Shown here: positions 1 through 9,020 of the stretch, piece by piece
Layout: every line of letters begins with the position of its first letter
Numbering within the stretch: the first letter of the stretch is position 1
Source: CALGSZ01 sp042408955
GTDB taxonomy: Bacteria > Chloroflexota > Chloroflexia > Thermomicrobiales > UBA6265
Direction of reading: 5' to 3'
Assembly (NCBI GenBank): GCA_042408955.1
Contig: JBHOQQ010000066.1
Location: forward strand, 62,001 to 126,000
DNA length: 64,000 nucleotides
The notes under the pieces: model-generated
What the model was told of the DNA's origin: nothing
The model's input: the letters and a program-made list of their open reading frames with translations, nothing else
The model's database searches: none
Translations under genes and position numbers: made by a program

Positions 1-1140
1 TCGTATCCGCTCGGCCAGGTCGAGCGCTGGCCATGGTTCTCCGACGAGGAACGCGTGCGCTGGGCGAGAACTGGGCACCCCGACCTGATCAGCTTTAATC
101 ACGACCTCTACCGCGGGATCAAAAGCGGGCAGAGCTTTTGGGTTATGGAGCAGGGCGCCGGCCAGGTAAATTGGGCGCCATCGAACTGCTTACCGGAAGC
201 GGGCGCGGTCTCGCTTTGGACGGCGCAGGCCTGGGCGCACGGTGCTAGCACCGTCAGCTACTTCCGCTGGCGCGCCGCCACGATGGCTCAGGAACTGATG
301 CACTCCGGCTTGCTCCGCCACGATGAAACGCTGGACCGCGGCGGTGAAGAGATCGCCCGCCTTGCGCTCCACGGCCTACCGAACGAGACGACACCCGCCA
401 GCGTCGTCCTGCTCCACGACTACGAAAGCCTGTGGGCCTACGACGAGCAGCGCCACAGCGCTGCCACGAGCTACTGGCGGCAGGTGATGCTCTTCTACCA
501 GGCGCTGCGCGCGCTCGGCGTTGATGTGGACATCCGCCACCCGGACATGGACCTGAGTGGCTACGCGGTGATCGTCGCGCCCGCACTCCAATTGATGAGT
601 GCCGAACGCGCCGAGCGACTCGCGCGCTATGCCAGCACCGCCAGAATGGTCTTTGGCCCTCGCACCGCCTACCGCACCCCAACCGGCCGCGTCCATGAGG
701 ATGGCCAGCCGGGACCGCTCCGCCCGCTTCTCGGCTGCTCGCTGCTCAATTTTGATGGGATGCGCGATGGGTTAGTGGTTCACGTTGGCCAGCACGAAGT
801 CCGCCACTGGGCAGAAAACTACCGGCTCACGACCGGTATTGCCAGCCATCGCTACACCGATGGACCGCTCGCTGGGACGGCCGCAGTCGTGCAAAATGGC
901 ACTGTCACAACAATTGGCGCCTGGAGCCCCTCGGTGATTAACGAAATCCTCAGGCAAGTGCTGACCGAAGCGGGTGTGCCGATCATCTTCCTGCCAGAAG
1001 GTGTGCGCATTGCACGCCGGGGCAACTACGACGTCTGGTTCAATTTCAACCCGCATCCGGTAATCTTGCCTGATGGCAGCGAGCTGGGGCCGGTCTCCTT
1101 CGACATTCGCGGCGGACGTCGAGCTTCCCACGGCACATAG
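1..1140 (+). CDS. Beta-galactosidase, GH42 family (3' part)
   Basis: The frame is open from base 1, so the gene starts outside the window; 379 C-terminal residues are visible. GH42 enzymes hydrolyse terminal beta-galactosides. The family signature FNHDLYRG is followed by FWVMEQ, whose Glu (about visible residue 50) should be the catalytic nucleophile, and by NWAP and SYFRWR, which are typical of the GH42 active-site face. The trimerisation-like and C-terminal beta domains follow. No signal peptide can be judged because the N-terminus is missing. The gene ends 26 bases before a GH4 alpha-galactosidase in the same direction, which points to a galactoside-use operon. Family assignment is confident; the substrate is inferred. 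Confidence 0.9.
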   Translation, partial: SYPLGQVERWPWFSDEERVRWARTGHPDLISFNHDLYRGIKSGQSFWVMEQGAGQVNWAPSNCLPEAGAVSLWTAQAWAHGASTVSYFRWRAATMAQELMHSGLLRHDETLDRGGEEIARLALHGLPNETTPASVVLLHDYESLWAYDEQRHSAATSYWRQVMLFYQALRALGVDVDIRHPDMDLSGYAVIVAPALQLMSAERAERLARYASTARMVFGPRTAYRTPTGRVHEDGQPGPLRPLLGCSLLNFDGMRDGLVVHVGQHEVRHWAENYRLTTGIASHRYTDGPLAGTAAVVQNGTVTTIGAWSPSVINEILRQVLTEAGVPIIFLPEGVRIARRGNYDVWFNFNPHPVILPDGSELGPVSFDIRGGRRASHGT

Positions 1141-1166
1141 CGAGTCGGAAAGGGTAAAATCCACGC

Positions 1167-2639
1167 ATGACCTCCCCCAAGATCACTTTCATCGGCGCGG
1201 GCAGCACTGTCTTCGCGCGCGCCCTGCTCCGCGATTTAATGCTCTTCCCGGAGCTGCGGGAGAGCACCATCGTGCTCATGGATATTGACCCTACCCGGCT
1301 CGACGACACCCGCCGGGTTGCCGAGCGCGTGATCGCGGCCGCACATGCCGCTACCCGCCTGGAGGCGACGACCGACCGGCGACGAGCGCTCGACGGCGCC
1401 GATTATGTGATCAACATGATCCAGGTCGGCGGCTACCGGCCCTGCACCGTCACTGATTTCGAGATTCCCAAGCGCTACGGGCTACGACAAACCATCGGCG
1501 ACACCCTCGGCATCGGCGGGATCATGCGCGGCCTGCGCACCATCCCGGTCATGCTGGACATCGCTCGGGATATGGAAGCCTGCTGCCCGGATGCCTGGCT
1601 CCTCAACTACACGAATCCGATGGCAATCGTCACCTGGGCAGTTTACCGGGCGACACCGATTCGCGTCGTCGGGCTTTGCCACAGCGTCCAAGGGACCATC
1701 AACGAACTAGCCTGGATGCTCGACATTCCCGCCGAGGAGATCACCTATCACTGTGCCGGCATCAACCACATGGCCTTCTATCTGCGACTGGAGTACCAGG
1801 GAGAGGACCTATATCCCCGGCTGCGGGCGATGGCGCAAGAGGGAACATATCCCGCGCATGAGCGCGTTCGCTTTGCCGCCCTGCAGGCGCTTGGCTATTT
1901 CGTAACGGAGTCGAGCGAGCACTTCAGCGAGTACGTGCCATGGTTCATCAAGAGCTGGCGTCCTGATCTGATCGAGCGCTACAACATCCCGCTCGACGAA
2001 TACCCGGCTCGCTGCGAAGACCAAATCGCCGAGTGGGAAGAAATGCGCGAGGCGCTCTTGGCCGACGATCCAGCGATCTTTGACGAATTTCTCGCAAAGC
2101 AGCGCCAGACCCTGAGTGGCGCCTGGGAGCGGCGACTGGCGATGATCGCGAGGGAGCACCCGGACCAGGCTCAGGCATGGCGCGCGAAGGTGCTTGCAGA
2201 GCGCGCTCAGCGACGAGACGCTCATTCCGGGGAATACGGAAGCCTCATCATCCACAGCATTGAGACTGGAACACCCCGCGTAATCTACGGCAATGTCCGC
2301 AATAACGGCCTGATTAATAACCTTCCATCAGGTTGTTGTGTGGAGATTCCTTGCCTGGTCGATCAGAACGGCGTGCAACCCACCCATGTTGGCACGCTCC
2401 CACCGCAATTGGCGGCGCTGATGCAAACGAATATCAACGTCCAGGCACTGACGGTAGAAGCCGCGCTGACGGGCAATCGCGAGCACGTCTATCACGCGGC
2501 GATGCTCGATCCGCATACAGCCACCGAACTCGACCTCGATCAGATTCGGTCTATGGTCGACGACTTGATCGCCGCGCATGGTGAGTGGCTGCCGGCGCCC
2601 CTGCGGCAAGAGACGGATCGTGCACCGTTCCATGGCTAA
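1167..2639 (+). CDS. Alpha-galactosidase, GH4 family (MelA-like)
   Basis: This 490-residue protein belongs to glycoside hydrolase family 4, which cleaves glycosides through an NAD+- and metal-dependent oxidation-elimination mechanism. The N-terminal Rossmann motif FIGAGSTVF binds NAD. The metal-binding LCHSVQ motif lies near residue 172 and the GINHMAF motif near residue 200. These forms resemble MelA/AglA alpha-galactosidases more than 6-phospho-glucosidases, and length fits the family. It follows the GH42 gene by 26 bases and overlaps the next gene by 8 bases, so the three genes are probably one transcript. Alternative: another GH4 specificity such as alpha-glucuronidase. Confidence 0.9.
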   Translation: MTSPKITFIGAGSTVFARALLRDLMLFPELRESTIVLMDIDPTRLDDTRRVAERVIAAAHAATRLEATTDRRRALDGADYVINMIQVGGYRPCTVTDFEIPKRYGLRQTIGDTLGIGGIMRGLRTIPVMLDIARDMEACCPDAWLLNYTNPMAIVTWAVYRATPIRVVGLCHSVQGTINELAWMLDIPAEEITYHCAGINHMAFYLRLEYQGEDLYPRLRAMAQEGTYPAHERVRFAALQALGYFVTESSEHFSEYVPWFIKSWRPDLIERYNIPLDEYPARCEDQIAEWEEMREALLADDPAIFDEFLAKQRQTLSGAWERRLAMIAREHPDQAQAWRAKVLAERAQRRDAHSGEYGSLIIHSIETGTPRVIYGNVRNNGLINNLPSGCCVEIPCLVDQNGVQPTHVGTLPPQLAALMQTNINVQALTVEAALTGNREHVYHAAMLDPHTATELDLDQIRSMVDDLIAAHGEWLPAPLRQETDRAPFHG

Positions 2640-3552
2640 TACCGTGATGATTGCCGACCGGTACCGCGGAACGCTGCTTGGGCTGGCCTGCGGCGACGCC
2701 TTGGGCGGTCCGGTCGAGTTCATATCGCGCGAAGAGATCGCGCGGCGATTCCCGACAGGCGTACGGGAGTTGATCGGCGGCGGCTGGCTGAACCTCGCAC
2801 CAGGCGAGGTCACCGACGACACACAGATGACGCTTGCGCTCGCTCGCAGCCTGGCCGAGAACGACGTCCTGGACATGACGGATGTTGCTGCTCGGTTCGT
2901 GGCCTGGTACGAGAGCAAACCGAAGGACGTCGGCAACACGACTGCGGCCGCGCTGCGCCTTCTTGCCGAAGGGACGCCGTGGTCTGAGGCTGGTGAGCGC
3001 GCCATGCTCCTCATGGGTGCTGGCCGCGCAGCGGGAAATGGCGCCGTCATGCGTTGCGCGCCAGTGGCGCTCCGGTTCCGGCGGACCCGCGACCTCCTCG
3101 TGCGTGCCTCACTGGACACGGCGCGGATCACGCACGCCGATCCACGCTGTACCTGGGGCTCCGTCGCGATCAACCAAGCCATCGCGCATCTTCTTGAAGG
3201 AGGAAAGCGCGACGAAGCTCCGCGCGCTGCCACGGAAGGCATTCCTGACGAGGATGTGCGGCAAGCGATCGCCGCGGCTATCGAAGCGCCCCGCGAACGC
3301 CTTCGCTCTGGAGGTTATGGGTTGGACACCGTCTGCTCCGCGCTGTGGTGCCTGGTTCATCATGCATCGCTTGAAGAGACGATCGTTGCCGCGGTCAGCC
3401 TAGGCGACGATGCTGACACGACCGGAGCGGTCGCCGGGGCGCTCGCCGGAGCGCACTACGGCGCCAGCGCTATTCCCAACCGGTGGCTCGCTCTTTTGCA
3501 ACCACGGAACGAATTGGAAGCACGAGCGGATCGCTTGCTGGAGCTCGCCTGA
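2632..3552 (+). CDS. ADP-ribosylglycohydrolase family protein
   Basis: The 306-residue product is a DraG/ARH-type hydrolase that removes ADP-ribose from proteins or small molecules using two magnesium ions. The start at MANTVMIADRYRG is chosen because it opens the conserved RGxLLGLACGDALG segment; an in-frame ATG also lies at 2647. Metal ligands are visible as TDDTQM (about residues 61-66) and GDDADTTGA near residue 250. The start overlaps the GH4 stop by 8 bases, so translation is probably coupled. A role in reversing ADP-ribosylation is known for the family; the link with galactoside metabolism is only positional. Confidence 0.88.
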   Translation: MANTVMIADRYRGTLLGLACGDALGGPVEFISREEIARRFPTGVRELIGGGWLNLAPGEVTDDTQMTLALARSLAENDVLDMTDVAARFVAWYESKPKDVGNTTAAALRLLAEGTPWSEAGERAMLLMGAGRAAGNGAVMRCAPVALRFRRTRDLLVRASLDTARITHADPRCTWGSVAINQAIAHLLEGGKRDEAPRAATEGIPDEDVRQAIAAAIEAPRERLRSGGYGLDTVCSALWCLVHHASLEETIVAAVSLGDDADTTGAVAGALAGAHYGASAIPNRWLALLQPRNELEARADRLLELA

Positions 3553-3712
3553 TTCTTCCGCATGAGAATATCTGGTTCCGGCGATGAAGGACGGGCAGCC
3601 GCCATACGGAGAGCCATCCCGCGTAGTTCTACCCCGTCAGGACATGACCGAGGTAGCACGCCGCTGACAAGCGCGACCAGCATTCAATCGGCGGCACGAC
3701 TCCAGTCATCCC

Positions 3713-3975
3713 ATTCGCGGAAGTGCGGTAATGTGGAGCGAGCGATCTCGCCCGTTCCCCATCCACTCCTCGTTATTCAGAGCGCAGCGAGGAATCTCTC
3801 CCGTCAATTCAAGGCGCAGCACCGTCATCCCGAGCGGGGCGAGGGATCTCTCAGCGAGTGCTCAGGCCTCAGCCATCAGGCACTTTGCACCATCACATCC
3901 TCACGTCCTGACGGCTGACGGCTGATGGCTGACAGCGTTCCGCAAGAGATTCCACGGCTTCGCCTCGAATGATGG
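3713..3975. repeat. Dispersed inverted element with 7-bp repeats, copy A
   Basis: Three left-arm copies resembling GTCATCCCGAGCG...GCGAGGGATCTC lie at 3713-3765, 3773-3802 and 3823-3858. They are followed by three 7-base units (CTCAGGC, CTCAGCC, ATCAGGC) at 3861-3881. After a spacer come four 7-base units of the opposite sense (CTGACGG, CTGACGG, CTGATGG, CTGACAG) at 3908-3935, then an inverted arm at 3941-3975. The whole could fold as one long imperfect hairpin. Similar elements lie at about 20640-20795 and 27895-28153. It could be a non-autonomous mobile element or a structured repeat of the REP type; the identity is unknown. Confidence 0.75.
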
Positions 3976-4465
3976 AGATACGCTCGGCATGAAAGGGTGG
4001 TGACGGTGGGCGACACAGCCTCGCTGGTCAGGAAGCGACGCTCTCCCCCGCACCACGCGCACTGCGATGGGTCCCAGAGCCGAGGGGCAGCTGCATTCGT
4101 CGGCATCTGTGGGATCCTGCGCTCCCTCGCCGCCCCACCGGTGACCACCTCTTGCAGGGTTGCTGGCGTGGCGGAAAGCCGGCGCCCGACGGGTGATGCT
4201 GTGAATCGGCGAACGGGGTGCACCGGGAAGAGTCGGCGCGCCGGGATGGAAGCTCCGCAGTGCGCGATGCACACTGCACGGGCGGTAGCAAACGAGTGAA
4301 GACAGACGCGGCGATCCAGGAAGCAGTGCCTAGGCGGTGAGGCAGCGCGTCACTCGGGCGCGTGCCGGTGACGCACCCCACCGTGCCACCGCATCATGTT
4401 GCCTGGCCACTACAATTGGGGAGGTGAAATATGCTGCCTGGTGGAGCAGGAGTAACAAACAACCG
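3976..4465. other. Gene-free stretch upstream of metH
   Basis: No convincing protein gene or known riboswitch is visible in these roughly 490 bases, although all six frames contain open stretches with protein-unlike sequence. A TACAAT -10-like hexamer at 4411-4416 could start the metH transcript. If so, transcription would begin near 4423, next to a GTG at 4424 that is in frame with metH. A long leader before a methionine or B12 gene is a classic place for a cobalamin or SAM riboswitch, but I could not match the conserved boxes of either on the plus strand. Confidence 0.4.
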
Positions 4466-7400
4466 ATGTCCCGCTTTCTTGATCTCACCCGTGAGCGCGT
4501 CCTGTTCTACGACGGCTCGATGGGTGCCACGATTCTCAACATGCAGCTTGATGCAGCCGCCTACGGGGGCAAAGAGGGCTGCAACGATTACTTAGTGTTA
4601 TGTAATCCCACCATCATCGAAGGCATCCATGCTTCCTTTTTGGAAGCCGGCGTGGATGTCTTAGAAACCGACACCTTCGGTGGCAACCGGCTCAAACTCG
4701 ACGAATATGGGCTAGGCGACCTGACCTATGACCTTAATCGGGCGGCGGCGGAGCTAGCGCGCCGCGTCGCTCGCGCCTATGCGACCGACCGTCATCCACG
4801 ATTCGTGGCCGGGTCCATTGGACCGACCGGACTTCTCCCGGCCTCAGAAGACCCGCTATTGGGCCAGCATCGCTTCGATCATATCGTCGAGCTTTTTGTC
4901 GACCAAGTCCGCGGGCTGGTGGACGGCGGCGTGGATGTCCTGATCATCGAGACGGTGCAGGACATCCTGGAACTGAAGGCAGCGATTCACGCGTGTTTGC
5001 GTGTCCGCGAGGAGCGCGGCGTCTTCGTTCCCATTCATGCCTCGATCACGCTCGATACCTCCGGCCGGATGCTGCTCGGCACGGATATCGGCGCGGCGCT
5101 CGCCAACCTCGAACGGCTGCCGGTGGACATCATCGGACTCAACTGCTCGACCGGCCCAGATTACATGCGGGAGCCAGCACGTTACCTAGGCGAGCGCTGC
5201 ACGCGGCCGGTGGCGATCATCCCAAACGCGGGAATCCCCATCAATGTCGACGGCAAGGCCGTGTTCCCGATGGAGCCGGAGCCAATGGCGCGACAGCTTC
5301 GGGAAATGGTTGAGGAGTTCGGCGTCGGGATCGTCGGCGGCTGCTGTGGCACCACGCCGGAGCACCTGCGCCAAATCGTGACCCAGATCGGCCAGCGGCC
5401 AGTGACAGTGCGTCCGGCGGCGCCAGCGCCCGAGATCGCCAGCATGATCCGCGCTGTCTCCTTGCATCAGGAGCCCGCGCCGCTCATCATTGGCGAGCGC
5501 GTCAACACGCAAGGATCGAAGAAGGTCAAGCGCCTAGCGCTGGCCAGTGATTTTGATGGCCTGCTCGATGTAGCGCGCGGGCAGGTTGAGGAGGGGGCAC
5601 ACGCACTCGATGTCTGCATGGCGCTGACTGAGCGCACCGATGAGGCCGACTTGATGCGCGCGCTCGTCAAGAAGCTCGCGCTCAACGTCGAGGCGCCGCT
5701 GGTCATTGACTCGACCGAGCCAGAGGTGATTCGCGCTGCACTGGAGCAATACCCAGGCCGGGCCATCGTCAACTCTATCAACTTGGAAAACGGCCGCGCC
5801 CGGATCGAAGCGGTCATGCCGCTCGTCAAGGCGCATGGCGCTGCCGTGATTGCGTTGACTATTGATGAGGAGGGGATGGCCAAGACGCGCGAGCGCAAAC
5901 TCGCCGTCGCGCACCGCATCTATGACATCGTGACGAGCGAGTATGGACTGCACCCGGAAGATCTGATCTTCGATGCGCTCACGTTCACGCTCGCGACGGG
6001 GGATCCCGAGTTCACCCACTCGGCAATCGAGACGATCGAAGGTATCCGCTTGATCAAGCGCGAGCTACCCGGAGTGTTGACGGTGCTCGGGGTGAGCAAT
6101 GTCTCGTTTGGCTTGAATCCCGCGGCACGGCGCGTGCTCAACGCGGTCTTTCTGTATCACTGCGTGCAGGCGGGACTCGACCTGGCGATCATTCACCCGT
6201 CGCACGTTGTCCCATTTGCTGAAATTCCTGCCGAGGAGCGCGCGCTGGCGGAGGACCTGATCTTTGCACGGCAACCGGATGCGCTCGCGCGCTACATCGC
6301 GTTCTTTGAAGGGCGGACGGAGCAGTCGTCGGATGCTGGTCCCGATCCCATGGCGGGGATGTCGCCACGGGAGCGGCTGCACTATCGCATCGTGCACCGG
6401 AAGAAGGAAGGGGTCGAAGAGGATATTGACTGCGCGGTGGCGGAGACGGGCGATCCGGTTGATGTCCTCAACAACGTGCTCCTTCCAGCCATGAAAGAAG
6501 TTGGCGACAAGTTCGGCGCGGGCGAACTGATCCTTCCCTTCGTTCTCCAATCGGCCGAGGTGATGAAGCGAGCGGTGGCGCGGCTGGAGACGTATCTGGA
6601 GCGGCAGGAGGGTGCCAGTAAAGGCGTTGTGGTTCTGGCGACGGTGTTTGGCGATGTGCACGACATCGGCAAGAACCTTGTCAACACGATTCTGACGAAC
6701 AACGGCTATACCGTCCATGACCTGGGCAAGCAGGTGCCAATCAGCCGGATTATTGACAAGGCCGTTGAAACGAAGGCCACCGCGATCGGGCTGTCGGCGT
6801 TGCTTGTCTCGACGAGCAAGCAGATGCCACTCTGCGTGCAGGAGCTTCACCACCAGGGCTTACGGTTCCCGGTCCTGATCGGCGGCGCAGCGATCAACCG
6901 GCAGTATGGCTACCGCACGTTATTCATTGATGAGAACACACCCTACGAGCCCGGAGTGTTCTACGCCAAAGATGCGTTCGAGGGCCTGGCGATCATGGAT
7001 CGCCTGGTAGACCCGCAGGCACGTCAGCAGTTGATCGCCGAGACAGTCGCCCAAGCGCGTATGGCGCTCAGCCGCCCTGGCAGGGAAGCGTTTAGCGTTC
7101 CGGCGGAGGCGGCGATCGCGGTAGGGCGGACGGTGCGAGACGTGGAGCCGCCAATGCCGCCGTTCTGGGGTGTGCGGGAGATGGCCGTATCGCTCGCTGA
7201 TGTCTGGCCGTATCTCGACCTCAAGACGCTGTTCCGGCTCCACTGGGGCGGAAAAGGTGTGCGTGACGAGGCCTGGGAGGAGTTGCAGGAGCGGGAGTTC
7301 CTGCCGCGCTTGCGGGCGATGCAGCGGCAGGCCGAGGAAGAGGGATGGCTGGAACCGCGCGTGCGCTACGGCTATTTCCCGGCGAACGGCGATGGGAATG

Positions 7401-7921
7401 ACCTGATCATCTTCGATCCCGACGATCCCCAGCGCGAGCTGCTGCGCATGACATTTCCCCGGCAGCCGCGCCGCGAGCGCCTCTGCTTGGCGGACTACTT
7501 CCTGCCACTGGCGTCTGGTCGCCGGGATGTCGCGGTCTTCCAGATCGTGACCGTCGGGCCTGAAGCGACGCGGAGGACTGAGCGGCTGCAGGCGGCTGGG
7601 GAATACTCCGAGAGCTTTTTCAGCCATGGGCTCAGTGTGCAGGCGGCAGAGGCGTTGGCCGAGTATGCGCACCGGCGTATCCGCGCCGAGCTGGGATTGG
7701 CGCCAGAGCAGGGGAAGCGCTATTCTTGGGGGTATCCAGCTTGCCCGGACCTGTCGCAGCATGTACTGGTTGACAGACTGCTGGACGCGAGTGCGATCGG
7801 CGTAGGCGTCACCGGGGGCTATCAGTTCGAACCGGAGCAGACGACCGCAGCGCTGGTGGTGCATCACCCGGACGCCAAGTACTACGCGCTAGCGAGGACA
7901 GGCGGCGACGAGAGTGAGTAG
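4466..7921 (+). CDS. metH: Methionine synthase, cobalamin-dependent
   Basis: MetH transfers a methyl group from 5-methyltetrahydrofolate through cobalamin to homocysteine, making methionine in the cytoplasm. The 1151-residue chain has all four modules. The homocysteine/zinc domain carries GLNCSTG (Cys near 227) and GGCCGTT (Cys 292-293). The pterin-binding domain starts around RVNTQGSKK. The cobalamin domain has DVHDIGKN, whose His (near 732) ligates cobalt. The reactivation domain carries YFPAN and YPACPDL near residue 1090. ATG at 4466 is preferred because it begins the conserved RFLDLTRERVL segment, with a loosely spaced CAGGAG upstream. An in-frame GTG at 4424 is an alternative. Full-length, no lesion seen. 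Confidence 0.97.
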   Translation: MSRFLDLTRERVLFYDGSMGATILNMQLDAAAYGGKEGCNDYLVLCNPTIIEGIHASFLEAGVDVLETDTFGGNRLKLDEYGLGDLTYDLNRAAAELARRVARAYATDRHPRFVAGSIGPTGLLPASEDPLLGQHRFDHIVELFVDQVRGLVDGGVDVLIIETVQDILELKAAIHACLRVREERGVFVPIHASITLDTSGRMLLGTDIGAALANLERLPVDIIGLNCSTGPDYMREPARYLGERCTRPVAIIPNAGIPINVDGKAVFPMEPEPMARQLREMVEEFGVGIVGGCCGTTPEHLRQIVTQIGQRPVTVRPAAPAPEIASMIRAVSLHQEPAPLIIGERVNTQGSKKVKRLALASDFDGLLDVARGQVEEGAHALDVCMALTERTDEADLMRALVKKLALNVEAPLVIDSTEPEVIRAALEQYPGRAIVNSINLENGRARIEAVMPLVKAHGAAVIALTIDEEGMAKTRERKLAVAHRIYDIVTSEYGLHPEDLIFDALTFTLATGDPEFTHSAIETIEGIRLIKRELPGVLTVLGVSNVSFGLNPAARRVLNAVFLYHCVQAGLDLAIIHPSHVVPFAEIPAEERALAEDLIFARQPDALARYIAFFEGRTEQSSDAGPDPMAGMSPRERLHYRIVHRKKEGVEEDIDCAVAETGDPVDVLNNVLLPAMKEVGDKFGAGELILPFVLQSAEVMKRAVARLETYLERQEGASKGVVVLATVFGDVHDIGKNLVNTILTNNGYTVHDLGKQVPISRIIDKAVETKATAIGLSALLVSTSKQMPLCVQELHHQGLRFPVLIGGAAINRQYGYRTLFIDENTPYEPGVFYAKDAFEGLAIMDRLVDPQARQQLIAETVAQARMALSRPGREAFSVPAEAAIAVGRTVRDVEPPMPPFWGVREMAVSLADVWPYLDLKTLFRLHWGGKGVRDEAWEELQEREFLPRLRAMQRQAEEEGWLEPRVRYGYFPANGDGNDLIIFDPDDPQRELLRMTFPRQPRRERLCLADYFLPLASGRRDVAVFQIVTVGPEATRRTERLQAAGEYSESFFSHGLSVQAAEALAEYAHRRIRAELGLAPEQGKRYSWGYPACPDLSQHVLVDRLLDASAIGVGVTGGYQFEPEQTTAALVVHHPDAKYYALARTGGDESE

Positions 7922-7980
7922 GATCAGACCAGGAGTGGACACGGTCCTCCAATCCCAGTGTGCCGTGGTGTAGTGCTGCA

Positions 7981-8676
7981 TCAACGCCCGTTCAGACCGT
8001 TCGATCCCGAGTCGGGTTGTCCCGTTAACGCATCGCGCAACAGGTCCGGGGCGATCTGCGCGAGAACTCGCAGCGGTTGCGGCAGCGGTCGCTGCCAGAG
8101 CCACGCCGGTTCGAGCCAAAAGCTAGGGATTTCTAAAGAGTGGAAGCAGCCAGCGGCATCGAGTGGGAGAGGTTCATAAGTGCCACGCTGGGTCAAGTGA
8201 TAAGCGGTGAACGCTTGCCTCCCCTCTCGAGGGTCCACCAGCCAATACTCAGCGACTTCCGCCTGGCGATACTCCTCGAATTTTTCTTGGATGTCGATGT
8301 GCGCTGTGGAATCAGACGTAATCTCGATCACAACATCGGCAGGACCGACCAAGCGCAGCCGTGTCAGCCGTTCGGCGTGGTGAGCCGACACGAAAAGGAT
8401 ATCGGGCTCTCGGGAGGAGTTAACGGCATCTAGGCGCATTTCGAACGGGGCTATCATAATCTCCCCCAAACCGCGCAACTCGACATAGTGTCGAAGAATT
8501 GTGGCGAGGAAGAAAGCGATGTCTTGATGCACCTTGTCGGGCGGCATATAGGCAATCACTTCCCCATTGACCCACTCGGCGCGGACGTCCTCGTCGGCCC
8601 ACGCGAGGTACTCACCGTAGGTCATTCGGTAGCGCCGGAGGCCGGCTTCGTTCCGGTTTGTGACTCGCTGCGCCAT
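7981..8676 (-). CDS. Uma2 family endonuclease-like protein
   Basis: The 231-residue protein shows the Uma2 (DUF820) fold, a PD-(D/E)XK nuclease relative common in Chloroflexota and Cyanobacteria. Landmarks are YLAWADED and WVNGEVI near the N-terminus, EPDILFV (the acidic Asp), then DVVIEITSDST with the catalytic Glu, and EEYRQAEVAEYWLVDP. The family occurs in many copies per genome and its cellular role is unknown. It is convergent with metH and divergent from the metG leader. Start ATG at 8676 is the natural N-terminus. Confidence 0.88.
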   Translation of the reverse strand: MAQRVTNRNEAGLRRYRMTYGEYLAWADEDVRAEWVNGEVIAYMPPDKVHQDIAFFLATILRHYVELRGLGEIMIAPFEMRLDAVNSSREPDILFVSAHHAERLTRLRLVGPADVVIEITSDSTAHIDIQEKFEEYRQAEVAEYWLVDPREGRQAFTAYHLTQRGTYEPLPLDAAGCFHSLEIPSFWLEPAWLWQRPLPQPLRVLAQIAPDLLRDALTGQPDSGSNGLNGR

Positions 8677-8736
8677 TGTTGGCTGCTCCAGTCCTGGCCA
8701 CGTCTGAGTCGCACATCCGCGCCGAAAGCGGGACGC

Positions 8737-8766
8737 TTGCGCCGCTCCCGGTCCAACCAGTATAGT
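8737..8766 (+). promoter_or_regulatory. Promoter for the metG leader
   Basis: TTGCGC at 8737-8742 and TATAGT at 8761-8766 are separated by 18 bases; the -10 element matches the sigma-70 consensus at five of six positions. Transcription would begin about 8772-8774, which is the ATG of the 34-residue Met-rich frame. The message would then be leaderless, consistent with no Shine-Dalgarno before that ATG. Confidence 0.5.
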
Positions 8767-8772
8767 GCGGTC

Positions 8773-8877
8773 ATGAAGCGGATGGCGCGCGCATTCACCG
8801 GCTCAGAGGCAATGATGGCAATGCTTGGGGGCATCCCGGTGATGCCCGTGCCTGCTGGTCGAGGTGTGCGCCGCTAA
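8773..8877 (+). CDS. Putative Met-rich leader peptide of metG
   Basis: This 34-residue open frame contains six methionines (positions 1, 4, 14, 15, 17 and 24), with a dense cluster AMMAML. A -10 hexamer ends seven bases before its ATG, and a strong terminator hairpin follows 38 bases after its stop. Methionyl-tRNA synthetase begins 71 bases beyond the hairpin. This order of promoter, codon-rich peptide, terminator and cognate synthetase is the layout of transcription attenuation. It is inference: no antiterminator has been proved and the frame may be chance. Confidence 0.4.
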   Translation: MKRMARAFTGSEAMMAMLGGIPVMPVPAGRGVRR

Positions 8878-8915
8878 CTCGGCAAATGCCGGAACGCAGA
8901 GCGAGACGATCGGGC

Positions 8916-8949
8916 AGGCGGGAGCGCAAACACGCTCCCGTCTCGTTTT
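8916..8949 (+). terminator. Intrinsic terminator before metG (attenuator candidate)
   Basis: An 11-pair stem AGGCGGGAGCG / CGCTCCCGTCT with one G-U pair and a six-base loop is followed by CGTTTT. No complete gene ends just upstream on the plus strand apart from the short Met-rich frame, so the hairpin probably acts inside the metG leader. A separate weak promoter after it (TTGAGC at 8947 and TACACT about 19 bases on) is possible. Confidence 0.65.
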
Positions 8950-9020
8950 GAGCACCGGACACTGTTCCGACGTACACTGATCCACATTGAGGTAGAGGAC
9001 GACTGAGTCAGGGGGAGACG

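Noticed and set aside
4130..4180. SAM-riboswitch-like CCAGCAACCCTGC on the minus strand upstream of metH.
   Set aside because: It faces away from metH and no minus-strand gene follows; the remaining conserved boxes are missing.
4431..4600. Upstream ATG frame with GAGGTG overlapping the metH start.
   Set aside because: The peptide is not protein-like and the frame runs into metH; a regulatory uORF is possible but unsupported.
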